From NCBI GenBank assembly GCA_041917975.1, contig JAYRWN010000314.1, forward strand, positions 1-10,711: a stretch of DNA of 10,711 bases, in the 5' to 3' direction. Made by a program: the position numbers and the translations under genes. The stretch is from JAYRWN01 sp041917975. GTDB lineage: Bacteria; Bacteroidota; Bacteroidia; Chitinophagales; Saprospiraceae. Positions 1 through 8,232 of the stretch are shown one piece after another (position 1 is the stretch's first letter; each line of letters starts with the position of its first letter). The notes under the pieces are model-generated. The model saw nothing but the letters and a program-made list of their open reading frames with translations. It was not told the origin of the DNA and made no database searches.

Positions 1-2664
1 GAAGAAGTAACTGTCGTTGGTTATGGTACTTTCCGTTCCAGGGAGGTAACCAGCTCTATTGCTACCGTAAAAGCTGAAGAATTTAACAAAGGTAACGTGA
101 CTAACCCGGCCAACCTGTTACAGGGTAAAGTGGCCGGTCTGACGATTTCACAGCAAGGAGGTGACCCCAACGGTGCTACGCAGATCCGCTTAAGGGGAAC
201 TTCAACCCTCGGTTCAAACATCGAACCGCTCATCATTATCGATGGAGTCATCGGAGCTAATTTACAAACGGTGGATCCATCGGATATTGAATCTATGGAC
301 GTTTTAAAAGATGCCTCCGCTGCAGCTATCTATGGTACGCGAGCTGCTTCCGGAGTGATCATCATTACTACTAAAAAGGGTAAGGCCGGTAGGACAACAG
401 TTAATTATAATGTCTTTGGTACAGTTGATGGTGTTGCTGCTACACCGGATGTTATGAATGCAGCTGAATATAGAGCTTATACCCCACCTACTCCGTTGGT
501 GCGCTCGAAAGACCTAGGTTCAGATACGGATTGGTTTGGAGAACTGACAAGGACTGCTATTTCCCATACTCACAATTTATCTTTATCAGGTGGTGCTGAC
601 AAAATGAGCTATCGGGCTTCATTTAATTATCGGGGTAATCAAGGAGTAGGTATTGGTTCAGGATTCAATCAATTGAATGGACGACTAAATCTAAACCAAA
701 AAGCTCTAAACGATAAACTTGATTTATCGCTGAATTTTGCTTTGACTTCACGCAATGAAGATCTGATCCCAGCTGAAGCATTTGCTTACGCTGCGGTTTA
801 TAATCCAACAGCTCCAGTAAAATCAACTTCAGCCGACTTTGCTCAATATGGTGGGTATTTTGAAGAGACCAAATTCGACTATTATAACCCTGTCTCAATG
901 GCAGAACAAATTGATCGGTTAAGGGTCGCTAAAAGAAATTTATTTAATATTTCCGGCGATTATGAAATATTATCCGGTTTAAAGATTGGGGCATTCTACT
1001 CTCAGCAACGCACTAGTGATAATTATGGAAACTACATCCCAAAGACAGTATTATGGTCTTCAAATGGAAAAGGTAATGCTGATATAAGGAATGATGAATC
1101 ATTTAACCAACAGTTAGATTTAACGGCAAAATATAACTTGGATTTAGGCCGGAATAAAATAATTAAGCTCCTAGGAGGGTACTCCTGGCAAGAATTTATC
1201 AATTCAGGTTTTGGCGCTGCTGGTAATCGATTTATAACCGATGAATTCTCATTTGATAATATTGGTGCTGCCGCTGACTTTGCTGATGGTTTGGGAAATG
1301 TTTTTAGTTATAAAAACAGTAATAAACTGATTGCATTTTTCGGACGAGCTTCCTTAAATATGGATGATAAGTATTTTGTAACTGCTAGTTTAAGGAGAGA
1401 AGGCTCAACAAAGTTTGGTGTTAATAACAAATGGGGATTTTTTCCAGGAATTAGTGCGGGCGTTGACCTCAGTCGAGTTTTTGGTTTGCAAAATTTCCAA
1501 CAACTTAAGCTCCGTGCTGGTTATGGAGTAACCGGTAACACACCTTCTGACTCATATTTATCTTTCTTAACTTTAAATACTACTGGAAATTATTTTTATA
1601 ATAATGGAGTTTTCGTTCAATCCATTGGTCCAACTAGGAATGCAAATCCTAATCTTAAATGGGAAACAAAATCTGATATCAATTTAGGTGTTGATTTCGC
1701 TAGAGGTGATTTTGACGGCACGGTTGAATATTATTCAACAACTACTAATGACCTTATTCTCGCTTATGAGGTTGCAGTACCCCCAAATTTGAATAATACA
1801 ACATTTTTAAACATTGGAGAACTCAAAAACTCTGGTCTAGAATTAACTCTAGCATATAGGGGTATAAATAATACTGCTTTTAGTTGGACCCCTACTTTTA
1901 CCTCCACTTTTTTCATAGAAAATAAACTAGTATCACTATCAGATCCTTCAAATGGTTTAGAATTTGGTGAGTTAGGTTACCAGGATCGTACTGGATTAGG
2001 ATCTCCTGGGCAAAATGGAACACCGTTGATTCGGCTTCAGGAAAGAGCTCCTCTAGGTCAGATCATCGGACTTAAATTTACTGGAATAAATGAAAAAGGT
2101 GAAGTGGCTTATGAGGATGGTGACGGGGATGGCAGTTTTGATGATGCTAAGGATCGTTTAGTGATCGGAAATGGATTGCCAAAGCTGCAAATAGGTTTAA
2201 ATAATACTTTCCGTTTTGGTAATTTTGATGCTTCCCTATTTATTAGAGGTGTTTTCGGCCACGATCTTGTAAATACATATCGCGCATTTTATGAAGCTCC
2301 GGGAGCCGCTTCTTCCTATAATATTATGGCAACAACGCCAGATAAAGTACCTAACCAGACTGGAACAGCTAAATTTTCCAGCTTGCACGTTGAAAAGGCA
2401 GATTTTATAAAACTAGATAATTTGGAGTTAGGATACAACATACCAATTTCAAAAGGACCATTCACTTCAGCCAGAATCTATCTCAATGGTAGGAACTTAG
2501 TAACAATTTCAAATTATTTAGGAATTGATCCAGAGCCCCGCCTAGCAGATATTGGGGAGAGAGGCGAATCTACAACGCCAGATCCACTGGCGCCAGGCAT
2601 TGATAGAAGAGGCACTTATTATACAGTTCGTTCGTTTTCATTTGGCGCAAACCTTAATTTCTAA
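1..2664 (+). CDS. SusC/RagA-family TonB-dependent outer-membrane transporter, 5' partial
   Basis: This is the outer-membrane channel of a SusCD importer. It takes up an oligomeric nutrient delivered by the SusD lid, powered by TonB-ExbBD. The reading frame is open from base 1 with no start in view; 887 residues are present. Residues 1-10 (EEVTVVGYGT) match the motif that opens the SusC plug, so the signal peptide and the carboxypeptidase-D-like N-terminal domain (roughly 100-130 residues) are missing. The plug covers about residues 10-130, with IRLRGTSTLGS, PLIIIDGV, DIESMDVLKDASAAAIYGTR and GVIIITTKKGK. The rest is a beta-barrel ending in an aromatic-rich strand with a terminal Phe. An acidic DGDGDG segment near residues 706-715 is usual for the family. 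The stop lies 20 bases before the susD-like gene, so the two are almost certainly co-transcribed. GC is higher in the first 400 bases than later. Substrate unknown. Confidence 0.96.
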   Translation, partial: EEVTVVGYGTFRSREVTSSIATVKAEEFNKGNVTNPANLLQGKVAGLTISQQGGDPNGATQIRLRGTSTLGSNIEPLIIIDGVIGANLQTVDPSDIESMDVLKDASAAAIYGTRAASGVIIITTKKGKAGRTTVNYNVFGTVDGVAATPDVMNAAEYRAYTPPTPLVRSKDLGSDTDWFGELTRTAISHTHNLSLSGGADKMSYRASFNYRGNQGVGIGSGFNQLNGRLNLNQKALNDKLDLSLNFALTSRNEDLIPAEAFAYAAVYNPTAPVKSTSADFAQYGGYFEETKFDYYNPVSMAEQIDRLRVAKRNLFNISGDYEILSGLKIGAFYSQQRTSDNYGNYIPKTVLWSSNGKGNADIRNDESFNQQLDLTAKYNLDLGRNKIIKLLGGYSWQEFINSGFGAAGNRFITDEFSFDNIGAAADFADGLGNVFSYKNSNKLIAFFGRASLNMDDKYFVTASLRREGSTKFGVNNKWGFFPGISAGVDLSRVFGLQNFQQLKLRAGYGVTGNTPSDSYLSFLTLNTTGNYFYNNGVFVQSIGPTRNANPNLKWETKSDINLGVDFARGDFDGTVEYYSTTTNDLILAYEVAVPPNLNNTTFLNIGELKNSGLELTLAYRGINNTAFSWTPTFTSTFFIENKLVSLSDPSNGLEFGELGYQDRTGLGSPGQNGTPLIRLQERAPLGQIIGLKFTGINEKGEVAYEDGDGDGSFDDAKDRLVIGNGLPKLQIGLNNTFRFGNFDASLFIRGVFGHDLVNTYRAFYEAPGAASSYNIMATTPDKVPNQTGTAKFSSLHVEKADFIKLDNLELGYNIPISKGPFTSARIYLNGRNLVTISNYLGIDPEPRLADIGERGESTTPDPLAPGIDRRGTYYTVRSFSFGANLNF

Positions 2665-2684
2665 AACATTAAAAAAGATTATCA

Positions 2685-4190
2685 ATGAAATGGGTTAATT
2701 ATATTTTGACTTTTTTTCTTCTTATCACTTTTACGCAATCATGTACCGATTTGGAAGAGGAAGTTTTTGATCGATTTACCGAGGATAACTTCTTTAAAAA
2801 TCAGGATCAGATCGTAGCCGCTTTCGGAAGTGCTTATACGAGTTTATATGGCTACACTGGTGACCTTATGGCCATCCAGGAAGTATCAAGTGATGAAATT
2901 GTCGTTCCAACCCGTGGTAATGACTGGAATGATGGAGGTATTTGGAGACAATTACACCAACATACTTACGGTCCTGCAACTGATCAAGTTGGAGGTGCAT
3001 GGAATTTCTTATATGGAGGAGTTAATACCTGCAATCGACTTATATTCCAGTTTGAGAAGTTAGATTTTGAAGGTAGGGAAGCTGTAATTTCTGAATTAAA
3101 AGCTCTTAGAGCAGTTTTTTATCTATGGATTCTAGATGCCTTTGGAAACGTGCCAGTGGTGGATAAGTTTGATACACCTGCGGACTTTAAGCCTAATACA
3201 ACGTCAAGGGCGCAGGTTTTTTCCTTTGTAGAAAGTGAACTTAAAACTGCAATATCGAATTTAAGTAAAGATGTTGCCACAACCTATGGTCGTGTAAATT
3301 ATTATGCTGCACAAGCTGCCTTAGCTAAGCTTTACATAAATGCCCAAACTTATACAGGGACAACTAAATGGAATGAAGCTCTAGCGGCTTGTAATGAGAT
3401 TATTAATAGCGGAAAGTATTCTTTCAATGGCTCTTATGCGGATATTTTTAGCCCCACTAACGGTGGAAACCCGGAGATGATTCTGGCCATTCCGTATGAT
3501 CGCGTGTTTGCAAAAGGGTTTGTTTTAATTCAACAAACGTTACACTATGCCAGCCAGGCTACATACCAGTCAACTGAACAGCCATGGAACGGATGGTGTA
3601 CTTTGGAAGAATTTTATAATTCTTATGAAGATAATGATCTTAGGAAAAAGGCTAACTTTTTGGCTGGTCCTCAATTTTCTTCGGCTGGAGTTAGATTGGT
3701 TGACCCCGGAGCCGAAGCCACCGACCCGGATGGACCGCCTTTGACTTTCACAGCGGCCATCAATGAATTAAGCCCAAATGCTTTAAGACAAGCCGGTGCT
3801 CGTATTGGAAAATATGCTTTTGAAAGAGGTTCTACGCGTGACCTAAATAATGATTTCCCAATATTTAGGTATACAGATATTTTATTATTGAAGGCAGAAT
3901 GCCACTTAAGACTTGGTTCAAATCTAAATGAAGGACTGAATTTAGTAAATCAAGTCAGGGCAAGAGCAGGGATAAATCCCTTTGCCGAGTTGACACTTGA
4001 AAATCTTTTAGCAGAAAGAGGACGAGAGATGTTTTTTGAAAATCATCGCCGATCCGATTTAATACGGTTTGGTCAGTATAATAAAGCATGGTGGGAAAAA
4101 CCCGTATCAGACCAGAACAAAAATATCTTTCCTATACCTCGCGGTCCGATTTCGGCAAACCCAAATTTGAAACAAAATCCTGGTTACTAA
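2685..4190 (+). CDS. SusD/RagB-family nutrient-binding outer-membrane lipoprotein
   Basis: This is the surface lipoprotein that acts as the hinged lid of the SusC channel encoded just upstream. It is complete at 501 residues, normal for the family. The N-terminus has a short hydrophobic stretch (residues 5-16) and a lipobox TQSC with Cys20; the acidic TDLEEE that follows fits the surface-export signal of Bacteroidota lipoproteins. The N-terminal SusD-like domain with TPR-type helices covers about residues 20-260. The C-terminal SusD/RagB domain includes FRYTDILLLKAECHLRLG, LLAERGREMFFENHRRSDLI and the terminal NPNLKQNPGY, all typical of the family. The start is an ATG 20 bases after the susC-like stop, in an A-rich leader without a Shine-Dalgarno sequence, as usual for the phylum. 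No neighbouring enzyme identifies the ligand; sugar, peptide or another oligomer are all possible. Confidence 0.97.
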   Translation: MKWVNYILTFFLLITFTQSCTDLEEEVFDRFTEDNFFKNQDQIVAAFGSAYTSLYGYTGDLMAIQEVSSDEIVVPTRGNDWNDGGIWRQLHQHTYGPATDQVGGAWNFLYGGVNTCNRLIFQFEKLDFEGREAVISELKALRAVFYLWILDAFGNVPVVDKFDTPADFKPNTTSRAQVFSFVESELKTAISNLSKDVATTYGRVNYYAAQAALAKLYINAQTYTGTTKWNEALAACNEIINSGKYSFNGSYADIFSPTNGGNPEMILAIPYDRVFAKGFVLIQQTLHYASQATYQSTEQPWNGWCTLEEFYNSYEDNDLRKKANFLAGPQFSSAGVRLVDPGAEATDPDGPPLTFTAAINELSPNALRQAGARIGKYAFERGSTRDLNNDFPIFRYTDILLLKAECHLRLGSNLNEGLNLVNQVRARAGINPFAELTLENLLAERGREMFFENHRRSDLIRFGQYNKAWWEKPVSDQNKNIFPIPRGPISANPNLKQNPGY

Positions 4191-4215
4191 TCTCATTTGA
4201 AATATACACTGTTTT

Positions 4216-4248
4216 AAAAGGCAAATCAATTTTGATTTGCCTTTTTTT
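4216..4248 (+). terminator. Intrinsic terminator after the susCD-like pair
   Basis: An inverted repeat pairs AAAAGGCAAATC (4216-4227) with GATTTGCCTTTT (4234-4245). Two further A-T pairs are possible inside the six-base loop, and a run of seven T follows the last C (4242-4248). The hairpin begins 25 bases after the susD-like stop. It should end the susCD transcript and separate it from the downstream unit. Because the outer part of the stem is A/T, it might also work weakly on the minus strand, but no minus-strand gene is seen there. Confidence 0.88.
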
Positions 4249-4258
4249 GTTTACTGGC

Positions 4259-4289
4259 TTTCCTGAACGGGGTAATTGCTATACCTTTG
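4259..4289 (+). promoter_or_regulatory. Candidate Bacteroidota sigma-ABfr-type promoter for the three-gene unit
   Basis: TACCTTTG at 4282-4289 matches the -7 consensus TAnnTTTG of Bacteroidota exactly. TTTC at 4259-4262, 19 bases upstream, is one mismatch from the -33 TTTG box and at a normal spacing. The site lies just after the terminator and about 45 bases before the first downstream ATG, where a promoter would be needed. Transcription should begin near 4296. This rests on motif match and position only. Confidence 0.55.
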
Positions 4290-4333
4290 TCTTTACATTG
4301 TTGAGGCCTGACAACATGCCCTAACTATTGGTT

Positions 4334-7300
4334 ATGTTACATTCAAGGGCAGATCATATTTTCTGGTGGAGTGTATTTCTTGGTATCTCCCTGACCGCTG
4401 TCTTTTCATGCCGGAAAAAACCGCAAATACATTCATTTACCAAACATTATATAGAATTCCAAAATAACCTTATTTATTCGGATACCTTTAATGCCTACCT
4501 GTTCCGCAATTTTTACAATGGTGGGGGAGTAGCAGTCGGAGATATTAACAATGATGGTTTGGCAGATATTTATCTGGCCGGTAATCAGGTGGATAACAAA
4601 TTATTGTTAAATAAAGGCCATTTTGTATTTGAAGACATTACCCAAAAAGCCGGAGTGGCTTGCCCAGAGGTGTGGAGTACAGGAGTAAATCTGGTTGACA
4701 TTAATGGCGATGGCTGGTTGGACATTTATGTCTGTAAGTCCGGGCCTGCCGGCGGGGCCAAGCGGCATAACGAATTGTTTATTAACAACCGCAATTTAAC
4801 CTTTACCGAAAAATCTGCTGAATACGGACTCAATGAAACCGGATTGAGTGTGCATGCAGCATTTTTTGATTATGATCTGGACGGAGACCTGGATTGTTAC
4901 TTATTAAACAATGCCATTCAAAGTGTGGTAAATTTTACTATCGTCCCGGAGCAACGCAAAATTCGAGAAGTAAAAGGAGGGAATAAACTTCTGCGCAATG
5001 ATCAGGGCCATTATGTAGATGTAAGCGCGGACGCTGGCATTTTTGGTAGCAAAATTGGCTTTGGATTAGGGGTTTCCATAAGTGATGTAAACGTGGATGG
5101 CTGGCCAGACATGTATATTTCCAATGATTTTTTTGAACGGGATTATTTATACCTCAATCAAAAAGATGGCACATTTAAAGAATGCCTGGAAGAACAAATC
5201 ACTGAAATCAGCATGGGCGCAATGGGGGCAGACATTGCTGATATTAACAATGACGGGTGGCCGGATATATTTGTTACCGATATGTTGCCTATGACTCCGG
5301 AACGTTATAAATCAAAAACCCAGTTTGAAGATTGGAATAAATACCAGCTGAATGTACGTAATGGTTATTACCACCAGTATACCAGGAATACCTTACAATT
5401 AAATAATGGCAATGGAACCTTTAGTGAGATCGGTCGATTAGCAGGCGTGTCGGCTTCAGATTGGAGTTGGGGAGCTTTATTTATGGACTTAAATAATGAC
5501 GGATGGAATGACATTTTTGTAGCCAATGGAATATTTAAAGACCTGACCGATCAGGATTACATTAATTATATGACCAATCCGGATATTGTATCGCGTATTC
5601 AGGCGCGTGACCCCGGCATCATTACCAAATTAATGGATAGTATTCCTTCTGTGCCCATTGCCAATTGTGTTTTTATTAACCAAAGGGACTTTACTTTTCG
5701 GGATGAAAGTAAATTATTAGAATTGGACGAACCAAGTTTTTCCAATGGTTCAGCGTTTGGGGATTTGGATAACGATGGCGATTTGGACTTGGTGCTAAAT
5801 AATATAAATATGCCCTCTGTCATTTATGAGAATAAAGCCCGTCAGAACCTGCCTTTTCATTTTTTAGCTATTCAGTCGTCTGGTCATGCATTAAATACTT
5901 CCGCCATCGGTACCCGGCTTACTTTACATTACGGCGATTCAATTTTGTTGCGCGAAATGTATCCGGGCCGTGGGTTTATGTCCTCTTCAGATTATCGCCT
6001 GCATTTTGGTCTTGGAGAATGGCCTTACATTGATTCATTGGTGATTTATTGGCCGTCTGGTATACGCCAGACATTTCTAAACCCTCCTATGGATACCTTG
6101 CTGAAAATAGAAGAGCCACAAAATCTTACTGGGAAATTTATAACAAATCCTTTCAAACCCTTGTTAACAGCCGATGAAACCGTTTTTGGACAATTAGGCT
6201 TACATCATGAAAACGACTTTAACGATTTTGCCAGGGATCATTTAATGTTTCATCAACTTTCCAGGGAAGGTCCCCGCGTAGCCATTGGAGATATTAATGG
6301 CGACGGTATTGCGGATATTGCGGCGGGCAATGGCTCCGGTCACCCGGCTAAAATTTATTATAATGAACCTAAAGGATTTAAAGCTACGACTCCCGGTTTT
6401 TTAGATTCCAATAAATTAAGCGAATATGTGGTTGTGCATGCTTTTGATGCTGACCAGGATAATGATTTGGATTTATATTTTGGTGCCGGGGGAAATGAAT
6501 TTCCCCAATCTTCATTTGCGATGATTGATTGGATGTTAATCAACGATGGCCGAGGCAAATTCACCTGCACCCAACAGACTCTTCCTTCCTTTATTTATCA
6601 AAGTACTTCCGCCGTTTGTAACGCCGATATTGATGGTGATGGCGACGAAGATTTATTTGTAGGAGCGAGAAATATTCCCCTTTATTATGGCGTACAACCT
6701 CCTGCGTTTTTATTACTAAATGATGGCTCCGGATTATTTCAGGAAGCACCAGCAGGTTCCTTACCGGATCAATCCAAATTTGGTATGGTAACCGATGCCA
6801 CCTTTGCTGATCTAAATAGCGACAACGCTCCGGATCTAATAGTTGTTGGTGAATGGATGGCTCCAGAGGTTTTTTTAAATCGGGGAGGGAAATTTATACG
6901 GGATACGTTGAATGGACTTAATGGTTATACCGGATGGTGGCATCGCATTCTGGTGGAAGATATTGATGATGATGGTGATCTTGACCTGATAGCAGCCAAC
7001 CATGGTTTAAATTCAAGATATAAAGCAAATAAACAGTCTCCGATTTATTTAATTATAAATGATTATGATCGAAATGGAGCCATTGATCCAATTTATGCTT
7101 ATCCTGATCAAAATCATATCTTGTATCCATTTGCATTGAAACAGGATTTGGTACGACAAATTCCTTCACTAAACAAAAAATATTTGAAATATGCCAATTA
7201 TTCCACCGCATCACTTGAAAATATTTTTGGACAGGAAATTTTAGCCAATAGTTTAAAATTGGAGGCTACTGAAATGCGATCAATGGTTTTTTTAAATGAT

Positions 7301-7642
7301 GGTCAGGGAAATTTTTCACCCAGGCCTTTACCCATTGAAGCACAATTTAGTCCGGTATATGCTTTATTATTGGATGATGTGGATGGGGATGGAAGGCTGG
7401 ATGTACTTGCTGGGGGGAATTTTGCCGGATCCAAACCGGAGGCTGGAAATTATCAAGCCGGATATGGCCTGTTTCTTCATGGTCAGGGGGATGGAACTTT
7501 TACCACTTGGAATGCACTTCAGTCTGGCTTGAATATTCGCGGGCAAATTCGAGATATTAAAAAAATTCCTGTGAATGATGAAAAGTACTATGTTTTTTTC
7601 AGGAACAACGATGCTCCGGTTTTTTATAAGCTGAATAAATAA
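4334..7642 (+). CDS. FG-GAP/VCBS-repeat lipoprotein with central ASPIC/UnbV domain (CRTAC1-like), copy 1
   Basis: Large exported beta-propeller-type protein, 1102 residues. Its function is not established; such proteins often sit beside SusCD and may bind or display a ligand at the envelope. The N-terminus has a hydrophobic segment and lipobox VFSC (Cys26), followed by basic RKK. Calcium-loop motifs of DxNxDGxxD type start near residues 70, 122, 179, 251, 303, 385 and 477. The ASPIC/UnbV domain covers about 524-593 (AIGTRL, YPGRGF, VIYWPSG). More loops follow near 653, 705, 765, 826, 876, 910 (DYDRNGAID) and 1015, so seven motifs lie on each side of ASPIC. I chose ATG 4334; a TTG at 4328 is the only upstream option because TAA at 4322-4324 closes the frame. 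It heads a tight unit behind a candidate promoter and is paralogous to the gene at 8229. No enzyme active site is recognised. Confidence 0.93.
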   Translation: MLHSRADHIFWWSVFLGISLTAVFSCRKKPQIHSFTKHYIEFQNNLIYSDTFNAYLFRNFYNGGGVAVGDINNDGLADIYLAGNQVDNKLLLNKGHFVFEDITQKAGVACPEVWSTGVNLVDINGDGWLDIYVCKSGPAGGAKRHNELFINNRNLTFTEKSAEYGLNETGLSVHAAFFDYDLDGDLDCYLLNNAIQSVVNFTIVPEQRKIREVKGGNKLLRNDQGHYVDVSADAGIFGSKIGFGLGVSISDVNVDGWPDMYISNDFFERDYLYLNQKDGTFKECLEEQITEISMGAMGADIADINNDGWPDIFVTDMLPMTPERYKSKTQFEDWNKYQLNVRNGYYHQYTRNTLQLNNGNGTFSEIGRLAGVSASDWSWGALFMDLNNDGWNDIFVANGIFKDLTDQDYINYMTNPDIVSRIQARDPGIITKLMDSIPSVPIANCVFINQRDFTFRDESKLLELDEPSFSNGSAFGDLDNDGDLDLVLNNINMPSVIYENKARQNLPFHFLAIQSSGHALNTSAIGTRLTLHYGDSILLREMYPGRGFMSSSDYRLHFGLGEWPYIDSLVIYWPSGIRQTFLNPPMDTLLKIEEPQNLTGKFITNPFKPLLTADETVFGQLGLHHENDFNDFARDHLMFHQLSREGPRVAIGDINGDGIADIAAGNGSGHPAKIYYNEPKGFKATTPGFLDSNKLSEYVVVHAFDADQDNDLDLYFGAGGNEFPQSSFAMIDWMLINDGRGKFTCTQQTLPSFIYQSTSAVCNADIDGDGDEDLFVGARNIPLYYGVQPPAFLLLNDGSGLFQEAPAGSLPDQSKFGMVTDATFADLNSDNAPDLIVVGEWMAPEVFLNRGGKFIRDTLNGLNGYTGWWHRILVEDIDDDGDLDLIAANHGLNSRYKANKQSPIYLIINDYDRNGAIDPIYAYPDQNHILYPFALKQDLVRQIPSLNKKYLKYANYSTASLENIFGQEILANSLKLEATEMRSMVFLNDGQGNFSPRPLPIEAQFSPVYALLLDDVDGDGRLDVLAGGNFAGSKPEAGNYQAGYGLFLHGQGDGTFTTWNALQSGLNIRGQIRDIKKIPVNDEKYYVFFRNNDAPVFYKLNK

Positions 7643-7650
7643 ATAACCAT

Positions 7651-8232
7651 ATGAGAGGATGGAATTATTGGGCAGGAGGTTTGGCTCTCACATTACTGTG
7701 GATGCACTGCGAAAAATCGGCCTACCACCAACAGTTGAGTGAACAATTAGCTACAGGTCAACGATTTGATACAATACTATTTGATATCCATTTCGGCATG
7801 CAACGAAATGATTTTTTTGCCTATTGTTGGAAAAAAAACCAGGAAGGTCTATTTACCAATGGAAGCACAAATACTACGGTTCGATATAAAACTAAAGAGT
7901 TTCTAAGCAAACCGGTTTATGTGGATTTTTATCCAACTTTTTATAATGACCGGATTATAGAAATGCCCGTTTACTTTAACTATGAAGCATTTGCACCGTG
8001 GGATAAATCCTTTAGCAGCGACTCTCTATATGCCGAAGTTTTAACTTTTATCACCACGAAATATGAAACTACCTTTGCCGATATAAAATTACCGCATGAA
8101 CCTGAGCCCGTGAAAATAAGCCTGAGAGGTAACCGGAGAATTATGTTAAGGAAAGAAAATGATAAAGTAGTTGCCCTCTTTTCTGATATGTCCCTGCACC
8201 CGGACCGGATTCTTAAAAAGAAAGAAAAATGA
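7651..8232 (+). CDS. Uncharacterised 193-residue exported protein, possible lipoprotein
   Basis: I do not recognise a named family. The N-terminus has one Arg, then a hydrophobic stretch (residues 7-18, WAGGLALTLLWM) ending at His19-Cys20. Export is likely; lipidation at Cys20 is possible, but the lipobox WMHC is poor at -1 to -3. The mature part is rich in aromatic residues: FDTILFDIHFGM (39-50), DFFAYCW (54-60), GLFTNGSTNTTVRYK (66-80), VDFYPTFYNDRI (91-102), then FNYEAFAPWD (109-118). A basic patch GNRRIMLRKEN (160-170) precedes a strand KVVALFSDM and a Lys-rich tail. It looks like a small alpha/beta domain with no other membrane segment. It starts 8 bases after the copy 1 stop and shares ATGA with copy 2, so it is co-transcribed and probably works with them as a partner or assembly factor. 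That role is inferred from position alone. Confidence 0.85.
   Translation: MRGWNYWAGGLALTLLWMHCEKSAYHQQLSEQLATGQRFDTILFDIHFGMQRNDFFAYCWKKNQEGLFTNGSTNTTVRYKTKEFLSKPVYVDFYPTFYNDRIIEMPVYFNYEAFAPWDKSFSSDSLYAEVLTFITTKYETTFADIKLPHEPEPVKISLRGNRRIMLRKENDKVVALFSDMSLHPDRILKKKEK

Larger units (their letters stand above)
4191..4333. other. Intergenic region between the susCD-like pair and the VCBS unit
   Basis: This 143-base gap is the only sizeable non-coding stretch. It holds the terminator (4216-4248) and the candidate promoter (4259-4289), leaving a leader of about 40 bases before ATG 4334. I see no riboswitch-like structure, operator palindrome, tRNA or repeat beyond these. Confidence 0.8.

Noticed and set aside
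665..898. 77-residue minus-strand open frame within the susC-like gene
   Set aside because: It is antisense to a conserved barrel-coding region and has no recognisable features.
2665..2684. Possible promoter or processing site between the susC-like and susD-like genes
   Set aside because: The gap is only 20 A/T-rich bases, with no TAnnTTTG box and no hairpin.
4088..4324. 78-residue + strand open frame over the end of the susD-like gene and the terminator
   Set aside because: It overlaps the susD-like coding region in another frame, runs through the terminator hairpin and shows no family features.
4328..4333. TTG start six bases upstream of the copy 1 ATG
   Set aside because: ATG at 4334 is far more likely in this phylum, and the two extra residues add nothing to the signal peptide.
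5097..5294. 65-residue + strand open frame within copy 1
   Set aside because: It is a frame-shifted shadow of repeated loop codons; the main frame carries the conserved motifs.
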